Origin: Casuarius casuarius
Lineage: Eukaryota > Chordata > Aves > Casuariiformes > Casuariidae
Length of the DNA: 64,000 nucleotides
NCBI GenBank assembly: GCA_003342895.1
Contig: PTFA01000081.1
Location: forward strand, 881,244-945,243
Reading direction: 5' to 3'
Within the stretch, counting starts at the first letter, position 1. The number at the start of each line of letters is the position of its first letter. The notes beneath the pieces were generated by a model, which did no database searches, was not told the DNA's origin, and saw nothing but the letters and a program-made list of their open reading frames with translations. Of the stretch, positions 42,601 to 55,724 are shown piece by piece. Both the position numbers and the translations under genes were made by a program.

Positions 42601-43782
42601 ACTGCATAAGGGCCTGAACTTCCTTCACTGAGGGAAAGTCCCATATATACAACGAGAACAGAAACGCTGCTTGAGTTGGAGATAGATATTAAGTTAACAG
42701 TAGATATGTGGAGCCATCAATTTTAAATTTATTAAAGGGAGATTATCTAGATTAATCTAAAATTTAATTTCCAGGTAAGTTCTAGAAGTGCACACAAAAC
42801 CTCAGAAATGAATCATTATACATTTCCTGCAGAAAGGCAGCAAAGCAAATGGAACCAAGGAGCAGGTGAAATATATCTGTTTGTATTTTTGTTTTGCCCA
42901 AAGCCTGGGTCAAAGTCTACTCAGCTACTGTGCTGCAAAGGCCAATTACAATAGGACATGTAAATGGCTGCAACTCTCCTTAGAGCACACCTATACAAAA
43001 ATAACTACCTTAAAGTAATAGTTATTCCAGATTTAGAGCGGGAAAATATAACAGCATTTAGTCCTCTTTTTCATGGCTAATATAATCAAAAGGCTAACTT
43101 TGCCCTGGTGTTTTTTCTTCTCCAGTAAAAAAGGGCAAACAGCTGTTCTGTTGTCCCAACTCGCGTTATACTGCCTTATGTAGCCTGCGGAAACACTCGG
43201 AGAAATTCAAACCTTATGTAAATAATAAGCTGCAGCTACCTACCCTAGACCAGAATTTGGACCAAACAAGGACAAATGCTTTCTCACAATCCACACAGCT
43301 GACAACCACCTCACCTGGCACACAAAACAGCTCCATGCTCTTGCCCTAACTATCCCACATTTTTCCATACTGATTACATTTCCCTGTGTCTTCACAACCC
43401 TGTTCTCTGAAATGGTTCATTGGTTTCTGTGACAATCTCTGGCTCCCACTTCAGCAGCGTACACTATTTCAGCAACCTTGTTTTTGAAGCTTCATCCCAA
43501 TAACTTAATTGCTAGATCAAGAACAAAAATAAGTCAACAGAAAAGAAAGAGCAAAAACAAAAAACCCCTCATCTCTCTCTTTTTTGTGATTTTGAAAATG
43601 GGAGCCCCTCATCTTGACATGGAAAACTAAAACTGATTTTGCTGTCCAGAATTAAAAACTATCATTTATTAATGAGTCCAGAAGTCTTAGCAATTAGACT
43701 CTTATAGTGAATCTGCTCCAGAATTCACGTTATACCTGACTCCAATATATACATGAAAGTTGCAGTATAAAAACCTTTTTTT

Positions 43783-43796
43783 AAAAAAAAAAAAAA
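43783..43796. repeat. Poly-A run (14 A) after T7
   Basis: T7A14 homopolymer junction inside RAB3B intron 1. Confidence 0.9.
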
Positions 43797-44639
43797 GTGG
43801 TGTTATTTATATTACCCTTTCAGATTTGGGAGCAGAGACTTTAAAGAGTCTCCTAATAATATGCTGGACACAGAACAAAAGAAGTCAAGAGTCTTTGGAT
43901 ACCATCACTTTCCATGAGCTCTCCGCCTTTACAATTACATTTTGGCACGCAGCAGGCTGGGATTGCTGTTAGAAAGATTTCCTCGAATCAAATCGATCTT
44001 CCCGTGCCTGGAACTGTGCCTCTCCCATTTCCTGCCTAAACAGGCAACATCCTTATACTCCATTTTAGGGCCGTGACAAAACTCGCAGGAAGAAAGTCAT
44101 AGTTACGCTAATTTTACCAGGGTGAAAATGTAAAGAAATAAAAGTTTCCACATTTTTACTCTCATTTCTGAGTGATTTCTTTGTGGCTGTTTTATTATCA
44201 CTTGGTTCAGTGCCTGTTGACAAACATGCTACACCAAAAGATACAGAGAAAAGATTTAGCAGCACAAAGTTTCCCCTTTCCAAAGGAGAACTGCTAACAG
44301 AGTCCGGCTCAGCTCCCTTCTGACGGATGCAGGGAACGAAAGAGATTTACATCCTCCTTTTGCTCCGGAGAGCAAGTGCAGAGTAGATTTCCTCAACTGC
44401 CTTAATATTCCAGTGAGCCAGGAAACCACAGGAAACCAGCCATTTTCTGGAGCCACAGACCTCCTGCTAGCCAAGGCTGACCCTGAGCCTAGCCTTGTCT
44501 CCAGAGAACAGCGGGAGCTGAAAAGGTTGATCGCTGTTACAAAACACACAGTCATTAAAGCACTTGCTTCCTGTTACAAACATTGCAGCGATGGTTGAGA
44601 TAACGGATTTCAAACCCCGTTTCATCAGCTCTCCAGCCT

Positions 44640-44700
44640 TACATCCCTGCCTCAGTTTCCCCAAGTATAAAATGGAAATAATTTAATGCTTTGAGTATTT
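44640..44700 (+). repeat. MIR/CORE-SINE-like relic
   Basis: The stretch gcctcagtttccccaag then tataaaatggaaataat closely resembles the MIR core (cctcagtttcc, then a short spacer, then taaaatgggaataat). This is an old amniote SINE fragment. Identification is from memory of the consensus and the ends are not defined. Confidence 0.55.
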
Positions 44701-46215
44701 CATTACTGAATACACCCAAAGTACAATGAAGTACTTCAAGTAGCACAATGAAATAAAAATGCTCAGAGCAATATACAAGATGAATCTGTTTCAGGTCTGC
44801 TACAACACATTTAACTCTCTGCTGATCCTTCCCCAACCAGGGGCAAGTTCAGATACAGGAGGAAATTCTCACTGTTTGGAGATACCGACTTAGGCCATAT
44901 GCCAATTCAGGTAGACACTACTCCATTGCAATGCCCGAAACGTATTTACAGATTATTTTGCATGACTAGGAGGTCTGAAACCCTTCATTTATAAGAAAAG
45001 CAAGCTGGTATCCTGACCTAATCAGGTGGCTGGAGATTGGTATTGCCTTGTAATATCCATTTGTAAATCAGAATCGCACGGAGACATGGCCAGCTCAGGA
45101 TGCCTCTGCAGTGCAGATTAAGTTTATTTTGCTGCCTTATCTCCTCATCCCCAAAGCAGAAAATTCGTGGTGAACAAGTTATTTAGTGTCTCTACGCTAC
45201 CACGTTCTCCATGCTGTGACGTAAACCAGCTGCTAACAGGGATTAGGACACAAGCGCCCTGACAATTCTCACATTTTAATTAGCTAATACCCCCAAACAT
45301 AAACCTTACTGCTTATGCCAAAGACTGAACACTTTCCCACTGCAATAAGCTAAGCACACATTTACAAGAGCTCACTGAGTACCGCAGAACTTTAGGCAGA
45401 AGATATATTTTTTACAGGATGGAGTATAGTTGAAATTACCATTTCAGGACGTTTCTCAATGTTAGCCATTGAGAAGTGCCCGATAAAGAAATACTTCCTC
45501 AGCCTTCACTAGCAACAGACACAGACCTCCTGGGGAGGGTAGGAGGACACGAGTCCCCTTCCCCAGCGTTACCCCAGCCAGCGCAATACAAGACCCTGCA
45601 ACACGTCATGCTGTTAAGCAGCTCTGTGATCTACACATTTTGATTTCGAGCTGTGTCAGATCACAGGGGAAAAAAGGCCAAAGTAGGAAAAGCTCTTTGA
45701 AACACACACACGATAATTGATATGAAATTTAAGGGACAATGACAACTCACGTGCTGATAAATATACTGCATGCATTGCCTTGCTACACCTAAGATGCATC
45801 ACGAAGGACTATTGCTATTAAAAAATAAAAACGTTGAAGACTTCTCAATTTATTACCTGAAAATGTAGCAGACCTGCAAAGAGGGCAGTACGGTTCTGTT
45901 AAAGTTACAAACGCAGTTTGATTTAAAGATTGTCTTACTTGCCTCTCGTCTCACTTCTATCACAAATTGTCCTGACAAAACAGAGTCTTGAAGGCAGCGA
46001 TCACACCAAGGCTTCAGTAAATGTATATATGACCTCTTCCAGGATATCAAGCACAAATAGTAAGAAAGAAAGTCTTCTAAGTTACACATTCATATGTGGC
46101 AGAATACGGATTTATCTTGCACTCACTATAATCTAATGCCGGTGCCCTCATGATCCCAGGATTAGATACAGAAGTTAAAACTGCAGTTCCAGCGACATTT
46201 CTTCCTTGTACAGAT

Positions 46216-46240
46216 GGGGGGGGGGGGAGGGAGGGAGGGG
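46216..46240 (+). repeat. G-run with G-quadruplex pattern
   Basis: G12 A GGG A GGG A GGGG on the plus strand, about 0.35 kb from the edge of the RAB3B CpG island. Four or more G-tracts with single-base loops fit the standard G-quadruplex pattern. The RAB3B template strand would be the G-rich strand. Confidence 0.85.
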
Positions 46241-46549
46241 AGAAGATGGAGGAAAAAAAGCCAAAAAACAAAAAAAGCAATCCAAACACAGAAGAGGAGT
46301 GTTATTTTAACCCAGAGCTAACCCAGGCTACTCTGAAGCCCCACAAACAGTTTTATCAGCACAGCTGAGGGAGGGTGCACCACGGGCTGAGGAGCGAGTG
46401 ATGAGGGACAAACCAGAAGAGGCGCAAACCAGGTTTTGCCACCAAAAAAGCACACACAGAAACGGGCGCTGTTGTCTGTAACGCTAACTTTTTTTTCTTT
46501 TCAGTCAGGCTAGCAGCCTTCCTTGAGGCCAGATCTACCCGATTCCCCG

Positions 46550-47950
46550 CACAAACACACCACTCACGGCGTGAGAAGGACAAAAAGGGAGGGAAAAAAA
46601 GGGTCGAAATACCGGTGGCGGCGAGGCTGCCCGCGACCGCGGAGCGCGGCGTTACCGCACGGAGGAAGCGTTAGGGCAAAACACGCCGCCTGGGCTCCGC
46701 GGAGCGGAGAAACGGGAGGCTTCAGACTTTTTTTTATGAATGAGGTGAGAACCACCAGTCCGCTCGGCTGCGCCAAAGGGGCTCGCTGCCGCTCGCAGCG
46801 CGGAGCAGGTGAAGCCTCCTCGTCCGGGCGCGGCGGCTCCCTGCCCTTCCAACAGCAGCAAAACCGACATCTCCCGTTTCCCAGCAGGTCGTTTCACCGC
46901 CTTTTTTTCCAGTACTGCTGCGAACAACCGCGCAGAATGACAGGAACTGACCGAAACCACCCACCGGCTGGAGGGCAGCCCGGCAGGCCTCTGTCTCCGG
47001 CTCCCCCCGGACACTCGGGATGTTTTAAACGTAAAACACCGTTATTTCACCTTTCGCGCCCAATAAATGTTCCGGGGGGGGGGTATGAACGCTCTCTAAC
47101 ACGCTTTCTTCGCCNNNNNNNNNNNNNNNNNNNNNNNNNNNNNNNNNNNNNNNNNNNNNNNNNNNNNNNNNNNNNNNNNNNNNNNNNNNNNNNNNNNNNN
47201 NNNNNNNNNNNNNNNNNNNNNNNNNNNNNNNNNNNNNNNNNNNNNNNNNNNNNNNNNNNNNNNNNNNNNNNNNNNNNNNNNNNNNNNNNNNNNNNNNNNN
47301 NNNNNNNNNNNNNNNNNNNNNNNNNNNNNNNNNNNNNNNNNNNNNNNNNNNNNNNNNNNNNNNNNNNNNNNNNNNNNNNNNNNNNNNNNNNNNNNNNNNN
47401 NNNNNNNNNNNNNNNNNNNNNNNNNNNNNNNNNNNNNNNNNNNNNNNNNNNNNNNNNNNNNNNNNNNNNNNNNNNNNNNNNNNNNNNNNNNNNNNNNNNN
47501 NNNNNNNNNNNNNNNNNNNNNNNNNNNNNNNNNNNNNNNNNNNNNNNNNNNNNNNNNNNNNNNNNNNNNNNNNNNNNNNNNNNNNNNNNNNNNNNNNNNN
47601 NNNNNNNNNNNNNNNNNNNNNNNNNNNNNNNNNNNNNNNNNNNNNNNNNNNNNNNNNNNNNNNNNNNNNNNNNNNNNNNNNNNNNNNNNNNNNNNNNNNN
47701 NNNNNNNNNNNNNNNNNNNNNNNNNNNNNNNNNNNNNNNNNNNNNNNNNNNNNNNNNNNNNNNCCGCCGCCCCCCGCCGGCTCCGCGCCCTCCGCTGCCG
47801 ACGGGGCGGGAATCACCGCTGCCGCTCCCGGCGCTCCGGTTGCGGGAAAGGTCGTTCCAGCTGTGGCCGTTTTCGTCTCACTTTCCACACAGCTGGCAGC
47901 AGTCCGTTTCACTGCAATAGCTCTGTTAACTCTGAAGCCTAGTGATGGCA
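46550..47950 (-). promoter_or_regulatory. RAB3B: CpG island, probable RAB3B promoter and non-coding exon 1
   Basis: GC content and CpG frequency rise sharply on both sides of the gap at 47,115-47,763, against AT-rich flanks. The left flank contains runs such as cgcgaccgcggagcgcggcg near 46.63 kb. The right flank contains a GGGGCGGG Sp1-type GC box at 47,803-47,810. The island lies about 10 kb upstream of the RAB3B start codon, and that exon begins exactly at its ATG, so a separate 5' UTR exon is required. No TATA box or exon 1 donor could be fixed; one weak candidate donor is CGCC|GTGAGTGG (minus strand, near 46,565). The transcription start probably lies in or beside the gap. A divergent plus-strand transcript is possible but unproven. 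Confidence 0.7.
47115..47763. other. Assembly gap, 649 N, inside the CpG island
   Basis: A run of N with very GC-rich sequence on both sides: cgcc on the left and ccgccgcccccc on the right. Drop-out at GC-rich promoters is common in short-read bird assemblies. Sequence on the right has scattered single Ns, which the left side almost entirely lacks. Any open frame drawn across this gap is meaningless. Confidence 0.98.
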
Positions 47951-50900
47951 GTCTAGCCTCATGAACTACTACTCTGCAGTTGAGAAAAAAAGAGGTGGTC
48001 GCTGCCATCCCTCTAAACTGTTGGCCTGGAGGAGGTCAGATGAAGTGCTCGCAGCTGATTCTCCTGGCTTTAAAATCCCACAAACAGATCCCAAGCTCAA
48101 AATGAGGGACTTGAATCCCAATCTGGCCTATCAAAAGACCCGGGAACCCAAAACCATTTTCAGAGGTGATCCGCTCAAGAAAGAGAACAAAATTAAGCAC
48201 GTGTGTTTTAAAAGTCTCTCCAGTGTAACTGCTCAGACACTCCCTAAGCAGCCAGCAGCGACGGTAGGACATTTTCACACTGCCTGACTTTAAGCGAGTG
48301 CCTAAGCGCAAAGACACGGCTCTTCATCTGTCACCAGAGAAGGGAAGTCAGTGCAGGAGCCGATTAAAGACTCTGGGATTGCAGAGTTTGTATTTTCTCT
48401 CCATCGANTGGATACGCCGCCTACATGGACTGGCCTCCCAGCTCGGGGGTCTGAACCGAGGCAGCGCAGATGCCTCTGTGCCCCGTGCCCCCGGAGCACT
48501 GTCCCCTTCCCGCCCAGACACACCGTGGCCGGCCGTTGGGTTTGTCGTGCGTCGCTGTAACTCAGCAGCACGCAGTCACTTTCTCTGCTTGCAAAGCTTT
48601 TTGCACAGCTAGTGATCTTAAGTAACCGTCTTTGGAGTGGATTCAACCAGCTTTTGGACAAGCTCTTGCACTGTAACAGTTTAATGGTGTTAAAGCTGTC
48701 TGCAAAGTACTTTTATGGCTACATTTCCTCAGGGCAGTGGGCTAGTTGTGGCACTGTGTGTGGAAAGCGGGCAAGCACNGCAATTCGATTTAACTTGAAT
48801 ACATCCAACGTGTGTGTCTTAGGAGCAGCCGCAGGAGAGTTGTAGCAAAGCTTCAGGGAACTCCTCCACCGTGGATCAGAGGTGGGACACAGCCGNTCAT
48901 CTCGATTTAAGTCAGAGCCATCCACCGGCAGCCCTGGGGACANTTCTGTCCAGCTCCCAAGTGATTTNCCACCCTCATCTAGAGTGACAATGTTTTTCTG
49001 CCATCGAGACCGCAACTGAAATTACTGTTAGGTAAGTCAGACTCTCATGGTCGAGTATTTAAACAGTGCAAATTTATGTCTTAAGCAAGATAGCAATTTA
49101 GTGTAGGCAACCTGACATAATCAATACTGGAACCAAGCCCCAGCCCCCTTACAATAATTATTTCACAGACAGCCTAACAGGCTGACACCTACAAAAAGCT
49201 TTCCAGCTCTTTGCAATCTTTTCATTGCTCTGGGAAATANGTCTTCTGCCTTTTCCAAAAATTGGGTTCCGCTCCACCCGACGTGGGTGTCAGGCTGTGT
49301 CTTGGCAGCGATGGGGACAGTGCTCTGCGCTTGTCATGTGGCTGTGGACAGATACCTGCATCTTTGATGCCAGGGACACATTATGACTTAGGTTTACTTC
49401 TTTTTTTTCTAACTTAGGTTTTATCTTCTTAGCGATCAGCTGATTTAAGATCCTGTGATCACAGCCAAAAGCACAGAGCCACTGTACAGTCCAGCTTCTG
49501 AAGGCTTTTCTGGAATTCGTCCCATTCCTGAAATGCCAGTGTTTATATCCAGCCACACAGGAAAGCATTATAAAAGCCCTTTCTCGGTCAGGACTAACTG
49601 AAAGGAGAAGGGATGTGCATAGGTAATAAGGAGACAGGGGAAATTGTGGTGATTCTTTTCTAAGGCTGTTTCAAGAGCTGTCTATCATTTTGTTTCACTG
49701 TGTTTCTATAATTTATGGAGTGAGTATTGTTTGCACTTCTACTGTGCTTTCCATCCAGGGTTTGACATTGTACAGCCGTCCGTTACTGGCACAGCTTCCT
49801 GTGAGGGAGACCTCAATTATTTTAGATTTATAGCTGGGTAAATGGAGACGTGAAGCAGGAGAGAGCTCCTGCAAGCACGATGAGTGGGAAGGGAAGAGCA
49901 GATGTTATGCTTTATCTCGTAACCTGACATGTGGATCTGTCTGACTTTCACACAGCAGTCATGCAGGCACATTTATCAAGCATATGATCTGCATAGTCTG
50001 CTACTCTCACAACGTTTCTAACTTAAGTTACAGCATCCTCACACAACGCAANTGACCCAACGAAACAATTTTAATCTTTTCAGTCCTCACTTTTCTAAAA
50101 NCAGTATTTTATTTGTTGCTTTCTTTATTACTACATCAAGAACAGCACCAAGGCACCTAAATCAAGGATGAGGGCCTGCTACATGTGATGCTGTAAATAG
50201 TAATAATAACAGTAATGACCCTGAGTTTAAAAGACTCATTGTCTAAGCTTGTGATAAGCTTTGGTCAAATGTAGATNAAACAATATCCCAAAGAAGCACA
50301 GTTTGCACACAGAGCAGTGGTTTCAGCTCATTGCCAGCTGTTGTCCAGGGAAGCTAGAATAAAACATGCCAATTGCAAAGAAAAAACAAAATCCTCCTTA
50401 TTCAGATAGGTGGCATACACCCAGGCACCTCTTCTTTTCAGCATGGAATAGACAGCATATATGTGCCATGCTGTCTCCCCAAAATGTGTGTGAATTTAAT
50501 TCTCTTTAGCACGGCTAATGCACCAAAATCCTTAAAAATGTAGTTTGCATACTGTTCCTACTATTAGAAGTGGCACAATAAGGTGACATCCAGGCTTGAC
50601 TGTACTGCCAGTAGGGCTTCCCTTATGCACAGCATGTTATGTCACCTCCTGAAACATACTCAGAAAGCAGGGAGAACATCTGCTATCTTTATCAATTAAT
50701 ATTTTCGCGGCACTTCTGTCTTCCCCATGTTATGCGTGTGCAAAGTGGCCCCAAAAAATGGCCATATACCAACAAGCGATCTCCCAGTTACTTACAGCCC
50801 TACGCAGAGTCGATGTGGGCTGTGCTGGCCCCCCTGCTTTGTGCCTGCAGCCCTGCCCAGCTCCCCATATTGCTCCGGTGGGCCCTCGCTCTTCCCTGGT

Positions 50901-53900
50901 TTGGAGGGCAGTGATGGGATTATTCCCTTTTTAGGAGGGGGAAACCTTAGGAAGTGGTCTCCCCAGCATGCACCACATCATCATAGGGACAGAGGAAGTG
51001 GAGAAGAGGAGACATCTGCGAAGAGGAGTCACCCGTGTCAGCTGGAGAAAAGCTGAATGCAGGAGCAGCTCAGAAATGCTCCATTGTTTTCCCAGCACCC
51101 AGCCCTCGGTGAGCCCGTGCCAGGACGTACCCTGCCTACGCCTGCACCTCGCTTGAAGGGCTGCTCTGCCCTGTCCCGGGANGTGTGCCCATGGGGGTGG
51201 TGCGTGACGGTGTCTCTTGCTGTTCGGAGGCGTGCTTTGAGCATAAGTCAGCCAGGCCCCACTTCCAGGCTAGCTATGAATGGACACCTTTGGCATCTCC
51301 CNCTCTCTCCTTTTGTCCCTAATCTAAGGAACCTACTACTGATTTAGCCATCACAAATTTGGGCCATGACATTTGTCACAGCCTGGAGAGGATCCCACAA
51401 GCCTTGGACCCTTTTCCCACAGCCTTGNGACTGGCGTCAGAAACCAGTCAGCAGCGCTGGGGGGGGATTCCTCCTCCTTGCGACGTGCTGACGTGGTGGT
51501 ATTTGGCTGGTGCCGCGCGAGCGAATNGCCACCTCTTTTAGGAGCGGTGCTCCCTAAATGGCAATGACAAGCCTGGACAATGGCAAGCCTGAGGATTGTG
51601 TGCAGCCGCTCCTAACACTAGACAAACTCTGAAAGGAAAAGCAAACTGAATTTATTTGACTAACCTGCTTAACCAATCAGCACCTGTTTCTTGGAGGAAG
51701 AACGGGGGAATGAGTTAATACTATGCCAAATAGTTTNGGCACGAAATGGCTTTTAATGTTTTGATAGACATTTGTGATTGTTTCCAGGTTCCCTTCAGGC
51801 AGCAAGCTCCCTGGTCAAGTTAGCCCCCAACACAACTTGCACAGCTCCCTGGAAGCAGGATGCAACGTTGTAAATAAGCCTCATCCTTCGGCTTTGCTTT
51901 CCTTGAGACGGGCACTAATTTGCAGTGAAGTTCCCCTTTTTATCCTCCTCTCTTGATAGGGTTCTGCTCAGTGTACTTTCACCATTATTGCTTTCTGTAT
52001 CTTCATCCTCAGATCTCAAGTTCTGATATACCTATAGCCATAGTTATGAAGCAATAGCCCTGAACTGCTTGGCCACGCTGAGGAAAGCCAACCAGNCATA
52101 ATACTACAGCCATAAACAGATCTTACAACATAATGCAAATGTCTCTCCTCTCATCAAAAGCTTTAAAGAGTTTCATCATCTCCAAGGATATAGGACCTTG
52201 CGCTCATAGAGATTTAATAACGTTTCACTGCAAAGCTATTCAGTGTACAAGCTGTGAGGACAATGAATGAAGCTCATTATCAGTTTGATACAGGCTAGAT
52301 ATGATGGCAGAGANCTCGACGTGGGGACAAAAGTGCATTTGAAGGAGACAGGTCCTGAACTCCTCTCGCTCGAATGACGGACAGGACGCTCTGGCAGTGC
52401 TGGCGTTCTTGCCTCTTGCACTTTTGTTCCCTGCTGCTTCACAAGGCAGAGAGAAGCTTTCCAGAATCTCTAGCTGACACTTCCTTAAAGCCTGCTCAGC
52501 CCCAGGTGCACAGAGCAACCTCTGTTCACAGGCAGCCAGATGGCTAGCTGCAATCGAGTCACTCTTTAATTAACTTTAGTTTTTTTCCTCTGTGGGTTGT
52601 TTCTGGGAGGCAGGGAGCTGACAGCATGTTTGTTTGTGTGAGATTGATTTGGCCTGGGTCTACACTACGGATTTTGAAGTGTCTTTGGATTTTATTCTCC
52701 TCATGAAAGGGGAAGAAGCTGAGAATCCAGGGGGATTTGAGGAATGAATGGGAGGAAGTTGTGTAAGTATACAGGTTTATTGCAAGTCGTATGCAAATGC
52801 ACATGTGCAAGAAACAAGGATGATACGAGGTGTNCGTTAATGTGCACTGTTGAGCTGCTGTAGTGCGTAATTAACTTTAGACTCAAATACAAACAGTGAC
52901 CTGTAAGAAGCTCCTCTAAATGCTGTGGAGTTGCTCGTGTGCATGAAGTTACACAATGTACATAAAGCAACTGCAGGATGAAGGGTTCCCAAAGTATCCC
53001 TCTGTAAGGGAGAACATGCCAGACAGCATTCATCATCCAGTCTAGATCAAAAAGCAGAACGATGTAAAGAATCCGCATTAGGAATTAGTGACTAAAATAT
53101 CAAGGTATAAAACAATAGATACCNAGAGAAAAACATTTATATTTAAGTAACAGATCAAAAGTAAGTTTAGCCTGCAATCCGGAGATGTGAACTGGCTTTT
53201 ACACTTGTTGACTAGCTGCCCATAGCAGTCAAGGCATGGCAGGACANATATTGTATTCTGTCACCCTGGACAAACACCACTCCAGCCAGCAAGTGCTCAG
53301 CTCCACCTTGCTACTGAGAAGGACAAAAGCGTGGTCAAGAGCAGAGCAAGTACAAGGGATGGTGGGGAGGCAGAGGCCATACCAGCTCACTCTGTACAGA
53401 AAGGTAGGACACAGCCATCACCTAAATGATGCCACAGGAAGAAGGGTCACAGGATAGTTTTTCCATTAGAAGTAGCAAAGTCTGGAAGGCAGAAAGTGCT
53501 GAAGGAGAGGAGATGCATCAGAGAAGAGGTGAANGAAAGTATTTTTGAACCAGGATGGTCCTAAGTGTAAAGGCTGAAACACACTTCCCATATCTGTCAT
53601 GGAAGAGATCTCTGCAGGTGGAGAATTTTTTAAATATTACTCTGAGGCCACGTTGCTTCTGAAATCAGAGCCTTTTGCACAGCAAGGCTTTGGGACAAAT
53701 GACGTGCGTGTCNCAGACTATAATTTCATTGCAGAGATAAAACAAGGGCAGGGTTGCTGTGCAAGTGTGCCTGGTAAATCGCAGAGTTGCACCCTGCTAT
53801 TTTGCATGGGTAATTGCTTTTTCAATTATAATTTTTGAATCATATCCCAGATGAACAAGCAGAGTCCTCCCCCTGGTGGCAAGTAGGAAAAACAGTGGCA

Positions 53901-54910
53901 ATGGGTTTTTACAGTTAGGTCAATCTAAGGGTATGAACGAAGTTAAGAAGTGTCAGAGAGGACCTGTTTTTTATTAGGTCAGCTGATACAGCTAGAAGAA
54001 TGACAATTTGTGCAGAACGTAAATCCTTTTTCAGGAGTTGAACAGAATTATTTACTTTGAAGGCTGATACAATAGGCTTAAGAATAGTTGCTGAGCTCAA
54101 TTTGATTGTTAATTTATTAGCCAATTTGCAAGAGAAGCAGAGGATAAAACCTGTAGAATAACTTTAGTAGCTGAGCAGGGTAATTGTAAAGTGCAATAAA
54201 CCCACTACCTCCACCGAGTCATTGTCCTCTAGTGTCCAGCTGAGTTTTAGTGCCCAAAATCCCTTAAAGGACAACAAGTCTGGAAACTAAAATTCATAAC
54301 ACTACTGAGCCATAAAAATGGACTCTAAGTAGACATGTTGGGTTTATGGTATACAACAGTTTTCCCCACATAAGGTCCTCAGCTAGCTCCTCAAAATTAT
54401 CCATAGAAATTCATCTCTTTGTGTTCGTTACGGGTATCTTATTGCCTGCAAGTGTCCAAAGACATTCTCCGTTCAGCTGTGCAACTGATTAATTTGATCA
54501 CATTAAATCCAGAGCAATTGTTCTTGTCTTTTGTTTAGCTTAAAGATGATTGCTTCCATTTCAGAACTGAAGGAGGGCTTCTGCGCCTAAGCAGCTGTTC
54601 TTTTCCCTCCCAATTGTATTACCTAGTTTAATAAAGATGGCAAGATTGTGTTCTTTGAGGCTTCTCTTTTTGTTTTATTTATGAGTAAAATGCCTATTTT
54701 GGAACATATTAAAAATCTAATTCACATAATCTAAAAAGCCTCCAAACCCTTTCATTTTTCAGGCAAAATCTTCCAGAAAGGAATGTGTAGGATTTAGCTG
54801 ACTGGAGAAGTCCCAAGGCTGAGTTCCTGGAGAACATGGCAAAAAAGGAAAATGTAGCAGTGCATCTTTAGCATTTCTTGGGAACTGCAAAGAAAGATGA
54901 ATGACATGCA

Positions 54911-54968
54911 GGTATGTGCATGTGTGTATGTATATACATATACACACCCATTTTTATACATACATACA
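54911..54968. repeat. TG/TA microsatellite with palindromic core
   Basis: A mixed tg and ta simple repeat. The core gtgtgtatgtata followed by tacatatacacac is close to an inverted repeat, and tacatacatacag follows. This is low-complexity DNA. Confidence 0.75.
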
Positions 54969-55724
54969 GATGCTTATTTTTTGTTTCCTTTGGTTTCCAT
55001 CATATTAACACCCAACAAACANAGAACATTTCACATGAAACTACCAGACTAAATCTAGTGGGCATGAGTTAAAAAGCCACACTAGGACCACAGAAGGTAT
55101 GAGAAAACTGAAATGCAAGTGAGCTCAGCAATTCCTGTACCATCCACTCAGCCTCACAAGTTGGAGGCAGAAGAATATGCTCATAAGATAGAGAAAGGAC
55201 TTGCAGGCTCCTGACTGCACTGTCACACTGTAGATGAGAACACGTGCAACCGAAAACGCCACCAGCGGCAAGGAAAAGGGCAATGGGGGGAACACGGGGA
55301 CAATCCTGCCAGGACTAACACTCGTTAGAGGATGAGAAGTAAAGCTGGTCTGTAACTCTGCTTTTGACTCTGACTTGTGTTGCTGACTTCACAACATATC
55401 ATGTAGATAAAGTATGACTTAACGGGAACGTTCAAGTGAAAACAAGCCCTCAGTGCATATGTTGGATGAGCTCTGCCTCCCACTGGTGAGTAAACAGCAT
55501 GCTGGAGTTTGTAACATGCAGAACTTACACAGGCACCATAAAAAAGGTTTACTGGCAGAGGCGTACAACTCCATAGGGAAATTCTCCTCTCTGTTCTCTA
55601 AAAAAACCAGCAGGCAGTCATGTCAACAGCAAACGGACAGGCTATTGCAAAGCACAACTCTGCAGCCTATGTACCTTCTATTTTCCATCTGCTTTTTGGA
55701 CAGGATTTTCCTTTAGATGACTAG

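Larger units (their letters stand above)
36691..46500 (-). other. RAB3B: RAB3B intron 1 (approximate extent)
   Basis: Sequence between the acceptor of the first coding exon and the CpG island that should hold exon 1. The acceptor is read on the minus strand as a T-rich tract ending cttag at 36,691-36,695. The distal end is only approximate because exon 1 itself was not identified. I see no recognisable coding exon of a known gene here. It contains a MIR-like relic near 44.65 kb, an exon-like plus-strand ORF at about 42.2 kb (see findings) and a long G-run near 46.2 kb. Confidence 0.65.

Noticed and set aside
46523..47920. Long plus-strand ORF of 465 codons (and a 327-codon minus-strand ORF) across the CpG island
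   Set aside because: Both are held open by the 649 N. The real residues on each side show no recognisable protein and reflect GC-rich sequence with few stop codons.
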